The position numbers and the translations under genes were made by a program. A model generated the notes under the pieces. That model had not been told where the DNA came from. It saw only the letters and a list, made by a program, of their open reading frames with translations, and did not search any database. This document shows positions 42,983 through 54,171 of a stretch of DNA of 64,000 nucleotides, one piece after another. Positions within the stretch are counted from its first letter, which is position 1. The number at the start of each line of letters is the position of its first letter. Source of the DNA: Verticillium longisporum (taxonomy: Eukaryota > Ascomycota > Sordariomycetes > Glomerellales > Plectosphaerellaceae); NCBI GenBank assembly GCA_019188255.1, contig JAETXT010000007.1:4464001-4528000 (forward strand), read 5' to 3'.

Positions 42983-45900
42983 GTTGATGATCTGATCTGT
43001 CTCGGAATTTCCTTGCTATGATTTGGCGGAGGACGTCAAGATGGATGCGAATGTAGATACGTGAGTGAGTCAGCAGCTTAGATGAGTAGCTCTCAATTTC
43101 GAGTAGCACAACGAGGTGTCTTCCTGCTCTCCTAGTCGAATACTCAGGCACTTGATCAGACAGACCAGTCGTGTCACAGGACTTTTGGTATTCCTGATTC
43201 TTTCCAGCAGAATCGGGCTTTGGTGCCGAAGGATCTTGTGTTGATAGCTTCAATTGATAGCTTGGGTCGGGAGCGATTGCCTGATACTTCCAGTCACCAA
43301 TCGGAGTCACTCCCTCGGATCAATCCAATGTGCTTGATGTCGAGTCTGCTTATGTCATCCATATGTGGTACGTCCTCACTTGTCAGCCGTCCACCTTCAC
43401 GACATGTCAGTCACCTGACCTGACGATGGAATCGAATTCGATACACAGAGGAGGGAGAGCTTCGTCGGCAATTCCCTGGCGACCAACGAGCACCTTGGCC
43501 GCACCAACATGTGCTCAGCCCCGGACGCCGGACGCCTGAGACGGCATCGGCGTTGTGTGCTCTGATGCATGATCTTGCGCAGAAACTCAAATTCCTTGAA
43601 TTGAAATGAAGTCCCGGTTCGTGCTTGCTGTGATGTGTCAGCAAACATGGCGAATGTACCGATTCTCACGGCAGTCCGGCCGTTCCTGACCAACATTGCG
43701 CAACAATTGGTCCTGCACAGAGTCAGTAACCCCCATGTCTACTATGTAGATGCTAACTGTATGGAGCTGGCTCGTCGTGCAATGGCTCGGTCAAGGAACA
43801 GGGGCCGGGGAAACAGAGTTCCGCCCGGATGCAGATTGCCTCCTTTGACACCTGATCGATGTGGAGGTTTCCGTTTTGTAGCACCTGACCAAGCCCCCCC
43901 CCCCAGAGAGACCTGGAGCCCGAGTCCGAGCATCGCGATGTCGACAAGCGTGCGGTACGAGAGAAGAGTGTTGACTTGACTCGAAGATACGACGGTCTTG
44001 TTCCCGTCCTCCTTCTCCATCCTTCTCAAAACGGTCGCAATTTTCGATGGGATACAGTACGGCCCCGTGGTCACAAGTGGCGTCCGATGCAACTCCACAA
44101 ACAAATGTCTCGTTCTGGATGCTCTGGAGCTCTCCTCAACCGGCCACCATGTCTGTCCGCGCACGATGCACCCAAGCTCGTTAGCCACAGCATCGCATTA
44201 ACTTCTGGCGTGGATGATACGCCATCGTACTGTGAACACAGAGAGGCCTAGCTGATGCTGCCTGCATACGATGAGTACCACCAGGGGCGGGGGGGGAAGG
44301 CCAACAATAGGATGAGGACGAATATTCCACTTTTGCATTCCCATACACAGACAACATGCACCTCATCACACTGCACCTGGCCTGCATTGCCGCCGGCGCA
44401 CTTTCCGATAAAATTCTGTTCAACGACCCATCATTAGCACAGTAGTACATGTAGCTAGGACGAGGGATAAGGTCTTATGGCGATCGGAGGCTTTGCTTTG
44501 ACGCTTGAGCCTACTGTAGCCAGTAGCTCGTTCTTGGTGCTGGACGGGTGCTGAGAGAGCAAGTGGGCGACGGGCAATCTCGGGATGATTAGAACATCGT
44601 ACACTAGGTAGTTGTCAAAAACGAGAAAAAGGAAAGAACTGCTGTTGGCGGCGGTAGTGTACCCATGGATTCGAATTCGAAGCCGTAGAATCGCTGTGGC
44701 TGACCCAGAGCCGGCCAGCGGCATTATTAGCCGTGCACTAGAACAGTCGAAAAAAAAAGCCAGCGGTGCGCTTCATGGTCACGTTCTCCGCGACAAACTG
44801 CGCTCCCCTCCTTCTTCGTCGTCGTCGTCGTCGCCATCCTGGGCAAAGTAAACAGCTCTCACCACACATGACACTAGCCGTGTACGTGCTCCACTGCGGA
44901 ATTCTAGTGGTTGTGGCACCCCAGGAGCCAGCCGGCTTGATTCGCATCCGAGCATCGGCGGGCCATGTTGCCGGGTACCTGTCTGGAAGAGTGGGTGAGT
45001 GTTGTTTGAGCTAGGTACCTAGGCAAAGTGTCGTCGTTTCGTCAAACGTGGAGGCGTCGTGATCTGTAGCCATGGGGAATGTTACGCTTCTCGGCGCATC
45101 GGTCAAAGGTAAATAAGCCAGAGACGGACTAGCCGAGAAGGCTGCGGAGAGTCAGATTACCTAGGCATCCATCTAGCTACATGGTACAGTGGATGATTAG
45201 GTAGCTCACGTATAGACGGAGGGGTGACCACACACTACGACGTAGCTGAATACCAATGGTGCGTAGGTATCGCGCTTCCCGGGCCGCCATCTTAGGGCCG
45301 CACGCACGGCAGCATCGCGCGACCTCCCAACGCCCTGTCATGGCCTTCCCGTTCTGTGCGACAGCTGTCGATCAGAAGGCAGCTTGGTGGATGGACAGAG
45401 GACAGGGTTGTGCGGCCGCAACCTGCTGGATCGATCAATCAAGACTCGAGAAGAGGCAGACTAGGGCTGCGGATCCCTGGCCGCGTGCTCAGGCAGAAGG
45501 CCTGAGAAGACAAGGGAGATCTCCAGAGAGGGGGTCGAAAGAACCAGAACGGTGACGGCGAACGGGGACGACCAATATTGGCAGGCTGCTTGGCGATCGC
45601 GCAAGAAGTGGTTGAATCCTTCCCGGCATCCCAGGAGGTCGTGCTCACAAAGCTGCTGCGCCTGGCACCTGCGAAGCACGTTACTCGTGGCAAAAAGACC
45701 GAGAATTACCGCGCGTGAAGTGACGGCAGCATTGTACAGATCAGCCGGGCCGCCATGGTGGTTTCTGGGATCATTGGGCCGCTGTTGGTCCGAGCATCTG
45801 GAGTTTCTGGAATGCGGCCGCGTGCTTCGCTCGGTACAATGACCCATTGCAACGGCACGAATCCTGGACACTTCGGCGAAGCCGCTTGGGTACAGCAGGA

Positions 45901-46675
45901 GGCAGGTAAGTATGCGCAGTATGCGCAGTTGAGAGGGGTCTACTGTGCACACGGCGCGTACATGTACGACGTCTGGACGGCACATGAAGAACAACAGGGT
46001 CTGCCATCCTTCAGTTTGGGTCTACCAACAACTTAACCCGACGTCCGTGGGTCAATGCGAGTGCCGGCCGATGTGTGACAGTTTGGGCTGGCCGCCAGAA
46101 GAAATAACATCCACTGCCTGACAGGTGATGTGGAAATAAGAGGAGGGCACTAGACGTTAGTCTGGCAGGAGGTAAATGCTGCTCCTTGCCAGATCCATCC
46201 CTAGCTTGGGCGGTAGCCCGGTGGTCTGCCCTGCTGCTGGGTTGTGAGTTGTGATGATGCTGTCGTTGGCGAGGGTCTTGAGTCAAGGCAGGTCATGGTC
46301 ATAAGGTACCTACGTACAGGAGAACAGCACGAGGTCTGATGCCGAAGGTGCTGGCCGGGGGAACTAGGGAGAGAGGGAAAGATGTGACAAGTGGAGAAAG
46401 GGGCTGAAAGACTTGGGTTAGCAGCACAGTTGGCAGATGGGCTAAAAATAAGAAGCAGTTGCTTGTCTGCATCACGAGCAACCTGGAACTCACAGAGCAA
46501 GGGGTCGAAGTATCGGGCGAGAAGACGCGTACATGTATGTTTCCTTCGGCTTCCAGGTTTCCCAGGCACGTACGTCATAGATGCTCGCAACTGAGGATTG
46601 AAGCCACTCTCAACTGTCGACACCTAACGAACGAATGCTCGTCTTACTTGTGTTCACTTGCCTACCATGTGCCTG

Positions 46676-46727
46676 CCCAGGTACTATGTAGGTACCGTAC
46701 ACTTGCGTACCTACCTAGGTACCTCAG
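46676..46727. repeat. Dense GGTACC/CCTAGG palindrome cluster
   Basis: Within 52 bp there are several overlapping GGTAC, TACCTA and CCTAGGTACC units, including CTACCTAGGTACCT. Confidence 0.8.
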
Positions 46728-47002
46728 ATGCCGAAGAGAGCCACCCCAGGATACAAAGCATCATACGACTTTCATCCCAGACTGGTAAAGCCAGCGTGTA
46801 AAGTAGGCTCCTAGACAAGGCAGGCCAGAGAGGGAGAGCGAGAGAACTACTGTATCAGTACGTAGAGAGGGACCGGGACGGCAGGAAGTGTCACTCGTTA
46901 GCCCGACAGCCCGGCCAAGCACAATAAGGACATCCTAACAAAGTCCCACAAGCATCCCAGCTTGAGACTAACTACCTGGGCCCTCGTGCAAGCACTTGGG
47001 CA

Positions 47003-47030
47003 TGCACCTACCTAGGTAAGGTGCCTAGGA
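47003..47030. repeat. Palindromic CACCTACCTAGGTAAGGTG
   Basis: An imperfect inverted repeat centred on CCTAGG is followed by a second GCCTAGG. It could form a short hairpin. Confidence 0.8.
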
Positions 47031-47265
47031 ACCCAAGTGGAAAGGCACTTTAGGTCGAAAAAAAAAAAAGCCTCCAGTTCCCAGTGCCCAGTTCCAGGGG
47101 CGTGTCTTGTAATGTATCCGGCATCTGTCCCCGTCATCCAATGTTGGCACCAGCTGGGTGTCGTGCGCCTGTGCCAACCCTCTAAGCACGGAGCGTGTCT
47201 CCACCCTGCACGGAGCGGCGCCATCAGGTCATGGATATGTACGACGAAAGGTTGTTGGGTGGATT

Positions 47266-47287
47266 GGGGACTGGGGACTGGGGACTG
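47266..47287. repeat. GGGGACT tandem triplicate
   Basis: Three consecutive 7-bp GGGGACT units are followed by G, in the gene-poor region. Confidence 0.85.
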
Positions 47288-47366
47288 TGCCCTGACCAAG
47301 CAACACTTGCCGCTGCAGGATACTTGTACAAGGCAAGTGCCATACTGAACTGTGTGGTGCTGTAAC

Positions 47367-47415
47367 AAGGTACGGTACCTACCTATTTACCTACCTAGGC
47401 AAGGTATGGTAGGCA
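47367..47415. repeat. GGTACC/CTACCTA cluster
   Basis: Repeated TACCTACCTA units on either side of a short T-rich spacer, ending in CCTAGGCAAGG. Same motif family as the neighbouring clusters. Confidence 0.8.
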
Positions 47416-48544
47416 CGACCCGGGACACGACCACTGCCTTCCTCACCTACCGGCCTCCTGGTGAGGCGCTCCTTCCTTACAACAACAGATTCGCTGGGGG
47501 GCGGCTTCATCGAAAGAAAAGGCAGGAAGGTCCCACGCGATGGACGGGGGCTCAGGGTGCACGCATCCCGGTCGCTACATGGACAGCGGGGAGATGCTGC
47601 TGAGTGGTCGTTATGTCAGCGCTGCAGCAGCCATTCTGCATCCCGTGCGTTACGCCTCGTCCCAGTCCGGCCATTCTTCAACCTCAGTTTTCTCCCACTA
47701 TCGCTCCTCCGGCCAGGTCGAGATCCTCCAGCCAAGTAATGTAGAGATCCTCCGACTCCGACTGAATAACACTTCTCCGGTCCCTGGCCCAGTCGTCAGT
47801 TAGACCTTACTGCTCAGCCCATATGTCCGTCGGACATTGTACCACGCCTTCCCTCGACGTGGCGCGAGCGGCATTTACCCATCCCTGACAGGAACACGGA
47901 CCCAGGGCTTTCACCAACGACATGTTGATCCTCGAGTTCCCTGCATCCATCCCACGGGGCCTTTCCACCCAGTCGTCGCCCCGCCAAGCCAACGGTGGAT
48001 TCCTGGAACTGACGCTACTGCGACTTGCGCGTTTCTTGCTTCTTCTTCTTCACCGTTCCCCAGCCTGACCAACCATGCGGTCCTAGGTTCAGCCTGAATC
48101 TGTGGTTCGCTCTTTGAGCCCCTGGCGTCTGGCCCCCGGTCCCCGGTCCCCTGTCCCCTGACGCGCCCCCGGCTCCTGGTTGACGTTCTTGACGTTGTAT
48201 CGAGTGACAGGTAGGGCCAGTCCAGTTCAGCTCAGCCTTCCCCGTCCATGTGCGATAAACGTGGTGGAATCAACCGGCTGGAGACACATGTGGGAGGCAA
48301 GGCGGCGGTGGTGCATTGCTGACAAGTCACCAGGCCCCCTGAGATCCGACTACGTGACGACGCACGAGTCGCATCAACGCAACAGCGAACAGACACGGGG
48401 GCGCGACTTGTATCTTGATGACGCATACCGGCCGACGAGATCCCCCCAATGCCTCCCTCCAATGCCACGCCACACTCGAACCCTCCTCATCTCTTTTCCC
48501 CAAGGTGCCACCCCTGCCCTCCCGCACCCACGATCGATCCCCTA

Positions 48545-48568
48545 GGATGGATGGATGGATGGATGGAT
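48545..48568. repeat. GGAT tetranucleotide microsatellite (6 units)
   Basis: Six perfect GGAT copies in the gene-poor region. Confidence 0.9.
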
Positions 48569-48884
48569 CCCAGTCTCTGGGCAGACCACTGCTTTCCCGT
48601 ACTGGCGCATTGGCCCGCCTGGTTTTCCAGCTCCCCATCCCATCTCCACTCAAATAAGACATCCCCGTTTATTTACCAGTCTCGTGGAAGCCGGATGCGG
48701 TGCTGGTCGTCTTGCGCCTCGACAGGTAACGATCACACATCTCCGGTGTCGATTCTTTCGACGCTAGGGCTTTTTGCCATTGGCTTTTCGCATCTTCTAG
48801 GTCTCATCACGCCAGCCGCTTGTCATCGGCCTTGCCACATCTGGCAATCTGCCTTGCTCTCTCAACTTCTTGCCCGCCAGGCCT

Positions 48885-48920
48885 GCTGCCGCACAGGCTG
48901 CCGCACAGGCTACCGCAGAC
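48885..48920. repeat. 12-bp tandem repeat, three copies
   Basis: GCTGCCGCACAG occurs twice in perfect tandem, followed by a diverged third copy, GCTACCGCAGAC. Confidence 0.9.
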
Positions 48921-51289
48921 TCTAGAGGAGCATCAGGCGCCTTGCTGTGGCCGATCCCTCAACGATGGACGCCTCTTCTGCACTGGTCCCGAAACCCGGG
49001 AGGTACAGTACCTACATTGGTCTACATGGTAGAGTACCATGTCAGTCAACGAAGCAGGCAACCTTCACTTTCGGGAAACGCCACCGGGCTGGTTGCAGCT
49101 AGCTTGGCGGTGATCAAACTCGTGGCATCGAAAGAGCTCTGAACGGAGGGCCTTCCGGACTGACCCCTTGCTGGCCATCTCCCCCTAGTCTGTCCTGGGC
49201 AGTCAGGCCCGTCTGACCTGTCCGGCAACCCAATGACTTGACGGGGGGGCCGATTTCTGCATGGTACATCACACTCCATGCACGTGTATCTGATATCAAC
49301 CTTGTTATTCCAGACGTCGTACGGCACACCTTCCGCCCAGAACGCCTCATCCATTCCCGGGCCCTTGCTTCCAACTGTGTCTGCTCGTGGACTTGGTCTG
49401 TACCCTTGCGGAAGACTCGCCCCAGTCGAGGCTGTCCCCAGAACAGAGCCGTTCATATCATGGTCCCTTGGGCTAAGATTTCCCGATCGCGGCCTGCAGA
49501 TAACGTCCCCCTCCCTTGCGTTAACACCGTGGCCCAGGAGGCGGTGGCGCTTCTTCCCTCCCTTGTGAAATTGCCAAGGTGTACCGGTATTCCGTATTCC
49601 ATTCCTCTGCGCAACAGTCGTGGGACTGTCTCTCCCGGCACTGGGCACGCCCACTCCACTCGAGTGACTATGCTGCCTCACCTGCTTGGACCCCTAAGCA
49701 TCGTGACCTTGTCCCGAATTTTGGCCCCTGACGACTGCACCTGGTATCGTCCTCGATATCAAAGTTCTTGACTGCCGCATGGCCCGAGGTTAACCCCCAA
49801 CCCCCTTCAAACACCCAGAGATCTGAGTCAGGAAGGAAATCATGTTTCCAAGCCACTTTAGTCCAAATGTTATCATCGTCTTCGGGCTATTTCTGCCGAT
49901 TCCTTACAGCGGTGCCACTAACAAATCACGAAATAGATACATCCTAGCCTGCTTGTTTGGAAACCTGCTTGTCGGGAACTTCCTTCGTGGTTGCAAGCTG
50001 GCCCACAGAACGGGTTTGTGCCTAGCAACTCCCTGTCCAGGCCCCTTCTGGACTACCCGTCCGCATCACACATGGTTGTCGACAGGCCTGCCCAGCAAGC
50101 CATCTACATGTATCATCCTTGGCTGCTCACGGGGCTGCATGTTGGGCACCTGCCAGTAACACGCCAAGGTCGCCCCCTCCACCGACTATTACCTATTGTC
50201 TCGAGATCAACGAATAATGCATGAGTAACCGGACGGCACATTTTGAGGGTAGACGCATGATTTTACACCTGGACCCCGCCATTATCCTCGTCGATATTAC
50301 TGGCCGGCGGATTGCTGGCCATTGCATCGATGAGCCAAAGCACAGCTTCCAACTTGACGGGTTTCCCGTCGTCGTATGCCGTATAGGACCCTTGACTTCT
50401 GCCGATACGGCGGTCCGCCAGGAAGGTACGTATTTCTGAGCCAGACTCGCCCGCGCAGCAGCACGTCCCAAGCCTACCTAGACATCTACCCCACTACCTA
50501 CCTGTAGTGGCCGTGTTATTTGACCATCGCCCCCTTTTCCCTGCCTGTCCAGACCCCCCCGCCAGTAGCGCTAATCCCGCCAGCAGATCGCCGACTAGAC
50601 TCCTGCCGCTCATCGGGCAGCCTCATCAGTCGTGGCGATCATCCCACATAGTGTCCCAGCAAGGATCAACCCCACCGGTATGGTACACCACGCTCACCAC
50701 TCTGGACGGCTTCTTCCAGCTTGGATCTGAGAGACCACGAGCTTTAAACAGGCCAGGCCCTCATTGGCGCAGGGATATTCCCAAGGACCAGGTGCTTCCC
50801 GTCTTGACGTTTCCTTCACACCAAGATCATTTTTCTGAGATCGTTCCTCGTCTCTGCTTTTTCACTGATTGGTTCACGAAATTTAACCAACTCTTCCTCG
50901 CCAGCTACCGCTCCTAATCCTTGCCACCGTGGGACTGGTTTCTTGAATTACTTACTCTTTTTCCTTTCTTCCCTTGGCCTCGTACGAAACCGTCTGTCAG
51001 CGTCGCTCGAGCCAATGATCCGGCTGCTAGAGATTCGCTTTCTCCCCTGATTTCTGTCGACCATTTTCCACCGCTCGACGTTGCTCCCACCATCCGTGGC
51101 TCAAGCTTGGCAGACGACGCGGGGACTGGGCAAGGCCACCTGGTGTAGGAGGGTGAGTCTGCGTGGTGAGCCACTCAGACTGATTTCCCTGATCTACCCT
51201 GTCAGAGATCTATCACTCAGCGCAAGGTGGACTGCCTGATATAAGCCTCCAGCGCCCCGGTCTGCCGTGATCATCATCAGCCGTCCACC

Positions 51290-53647
51290 ATGGGTGATTA
51301 CTACCACCACTTCTTGACCTCCATGGCTGGAGTGGTGAGCAATTTGGACACAAGCACCGGGGAAACGCAACTCCAGCAGTTTGGGGATTCCCAATCACCC
51401 GTGACGCAGTCACCACTGCATGGTCCGATCCCACCTGCATTCCAAAATTTCGGATATTTCACGGACTACTCTGAGAATGTGCCATACGCTGCACCCAAAT
51501 CACAAAAAAGCCGGAAGAAGTCTGCACATGGTGTAGACCATGTCAAGCACAGGCGCACACGTTCCGGTTGCTTTACCTGCCGGAGCAGGAGGGTCAAGGT
51601 CAGCCTTCTCCCGCATTCATGTGCTTGATGGTCTCCTAATAGTTTGCCAGTGTGATGAAACACGACCAATTTGCGATCGTATGGCTCCCGACAGGTGCAA
51701 TATACCCATGGACAAGCTGACAATATCTAGGTTGCCGGAAAGGGACACGCGAATGCCTTTACCCAGATCCTCCACCCGCCAAAGGTTCCCCAGCACCGAG
51801 CACCACGTCGAAAGACTCGGGCAGCATCAAGCAACAGGCAAGCCCAACCTCATCGCACGAAGCAGAAGATGTGGACGACGATGTCAGCCGGAGCACCAAG
51901 CTCGAAACAATTCCAGATGAGGATGAAGACGTCAACCAGATTCCGAACTTTTCTGAACGACCGACATGGTCGCGCGCGACATCGACGGGGACCTCCATCA
52001 ACCAAATTTCGCGAGCTACACGGCAAACCTCGGAATCGCCGTCTGCGGACGGTAATGTGAGCTCCCCATCAAACTCGACCAGGACTAGCAGCACACATAC
52101 CGCAACAACACCACTGGCCGTGGATAACCCGACCCTCTCGACCACCTCGTTTCCCGACTGGACTCACCTATCTCCAGGTGTACAGCGGTACATGGACTAC
52201 TTCTACAAACATATGGATCACCACAACTATTGTATTGTGCACGATGGCGACAACTTCTTCCACGGCATCCTACCAAACTTTGCCTTGCAGAACGAAGCGC
52301 TCTTGAATGCTATTGTCGGATTCTCAGCCTATCTTTACTCGCTGGAGCACAACCCCAACGGCAAGATGTGGGAGTTTCTCCAGTACTATAACAGGGGCGT
52401 GACGCTGTTGCTGGCCTCCTTAAAGAGGAAGGAGAAGCCAGATATTGGAACGCTCCTTACGATCTTGCAGCTAGCCACTATTGAAGTAAGATCGCTCATC
52501 TTCTAGCTGGAGATGACCAATAGCTAACAACAGATTGAAGGAGTACCTTGGTGACTGGATCAACTTGATGGGGCATCAGAGGGCAGCTTGCGACATCATC
52601 ACCAGGCTTTTCACCCCGCAGACAGCCGTACAAACCCCCTTGGGGAGAATGGTTCTCACGTGGTATTCTCGGTTTGATACCTTTGTAGCTATGATGGGCG
52701 GCTTTCCGACTGCGCTTGGGCAAGAGTGGTTCACACACCACATCGACTATGCACGACATCAGCAATTGTCTTCCGACGAGGAGCAACGTTCTTTCCACTG
52801 GAAAGCAGAGACACAATACGCAGGTTTGCGCTTGCTCTCCAGAGAGATGTCTATGCTATATGCCCGAATCACCAGGGGGCAGATGACACCGGAGGAATTC
52901 GAGACGGCTCATGCGCAGACGTTGCAGCGACTTCGGGACTGGAAGGTCCAGCAGGACGCCGAACTTGAGGACCCGGCAAGCCTTGTTACAGACTTTTCTT
53001 GGGCACCAGTACCTGACGAAGCTGATATTGTCAGCCCCTTCTCGCCGGGAATGCTCTACGATCACCCGAAATTGTCAACGACGTTTTTGACCGTCATCTG
53101 GCTGTCCATGATCATCATGCACCAATGCCAGTCACCCACTTCGGACCGCGATCGGTTGTATAGCGAGCTAGCAGGCCACGCATACCACGTATGCACGATC
53201 TTCGAGCTGATCCATCATTGGCCCAACAGCCCAAAAGGTGGTCTTCTACCACTGGAAGCGCCCCTTGCCATCAGTGCGTTGTTCGTCCCGCAGGATGCGA
53301 AGCACCACGTGTGGTTTAGGCGCAGGTTTGCTTTAATGGAGACAAAGGGGTGAGACTCGATCGACTTCTGCCTTCTCCAAACCAGAATCTGCCGCTAACA
53401 ATCACTGTCTTACAGATATATCCATCCTGTCAAGGTGCGAAGCCAGATGGGCGTACTATTTGGTGCACCTGAATGTGAGCGTTGGTGGCTACCCAACGAT
53501 GAGGGGTTCAGTCCTCTGCTCCAGGCGATTCGCAACCTGGCTGACGAACGTAACGCTACCGCCATCAATGCGCAAGAGGAAAATCTGCGCGATGTTCGAC
53601 ACATCTTCACTAAAATGCAGTTGGCCGAAGGTCAACAGACGACGTAA
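51290..53647 (+). CDS. Zn(II)2Cys6 transcription factor with fungal-specific regulatory domain
   Basis: Five exons: 51290-51598, 51651-51678 (28 nt), 51731-52485, 52541-53349 and 53416-53647; they sum to 711 codons (710 residues). The zinc cluster is split by two introns and reads CFTCRSRRVK | CDETRPICDR | CRKGTRECLYP, giving all six cysteines in the C-x2-C-x6-C-x6-C-x2-C-x6-C spacing, at about residues 93-125. A Ser/Thr/Pro-rich linker leads to a helical regulatory region (GVQRYMDYFYKHMDHHNYCIVHDGDNFF..., LQLATIEEYLGDWINLMGHQRAA) of the PF11951 (Fungal_trans_2) type. The target genes are unknown. It stands beside an 8.3-kb gene-poor stretch on its 5' side and no biosynthetic cluster is visible, so a pathway-specific role cannot be assigned. 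The third intron ends at ATTGAAG (52540), the only acceptor that keeps the frame. Confidence 0.92.
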
Positions 53648-54171
53648 GACGACGTAAGAGGGGTGCCGATGTCATTTACTTCTTGAATGACTACAAACTT
53701 CCAGGCTGTGCTTGGAGAGGCGCCATGACGATGACGATGCATAGACACGCATACCTGCGTGCGGTGGTGTTCAAATGAGCAATAGAGAAATGCTGCGTCA
53801 ACTGCATTGCCCACAAGTGGCTGGATATTATTTGCAAGGGAACCCTGCCAGCTCGCCTTCGGGGGAAGGGGGGGATATGAGACGCTAGAAACATCTTGTG
53901 CGAGATCAAGGGTTGCAATTGCATAGAGCATCTCATCATGATCCTGCAGAAGATGAGGGTATGAAATATACTAGGCTAATAATGATGGCGGACGGGGAAA
54001 TGACCTATGCATGAGGAATATCATGTTACTGATTGCGACCCAGCTCTGATGCGGGTGAAATTTTTGTGTCGTCGCATTACAATCATCTACAGACAAACAT
54101 ACATGAAAGTGCATCCCGGGGCATGGAGTCACGGCTTGAATCCTCTGATACATTATGGTAGACTGGCTTAC
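53648..54171. other. Convergent intergenic region
   Basis: This is 524 bp between the transcription factor and MOB3 stops. It is A/T-richer than its flanks and presumably holds both 3' UTRs. No gene is seen. Confidence 0.5.

Larger units (their letters stand above)
42983..51289. other. Gene-poor 8.3-kb region with short repeats
   Basis: It lies between divergent genes (MOSC protein and Zn2Cys6 factor). I could not build any gene here. The longest frames (43742-44188, 45461-45994, 49046-49681 minus; 49238-49771 plus) have no domain, no partner exons and low-complexity composition. Contents seen: C11 at 43894-43904; a GTC triplet run at 44818-44832; palindromes at 45011-45023, 46304-46318, 46676-46727, 47003-47030 and 47367-47415; an A-run near 47060; three GGGGACT units at 47266-47286; six GGAT units at 48545-48568; and a 12-bp triplicate at 48885-48920. 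No transposase, reverse transcriptase, terminal repeat or tRNA was recognised. The right end should hold the long promoter/5' UTR of the transcription factor. It could hide a non-coding transcript or a short intron-rich gene. Confidence 0.5.

Noticed and set aside
49046..49771. Overlapping opposite-strand frames of 211 and 177 codons in the gene-poor region
   Set aside because: No domain, no adjacent splice-compatible exons and mutual overlap; not enough to call a gene.
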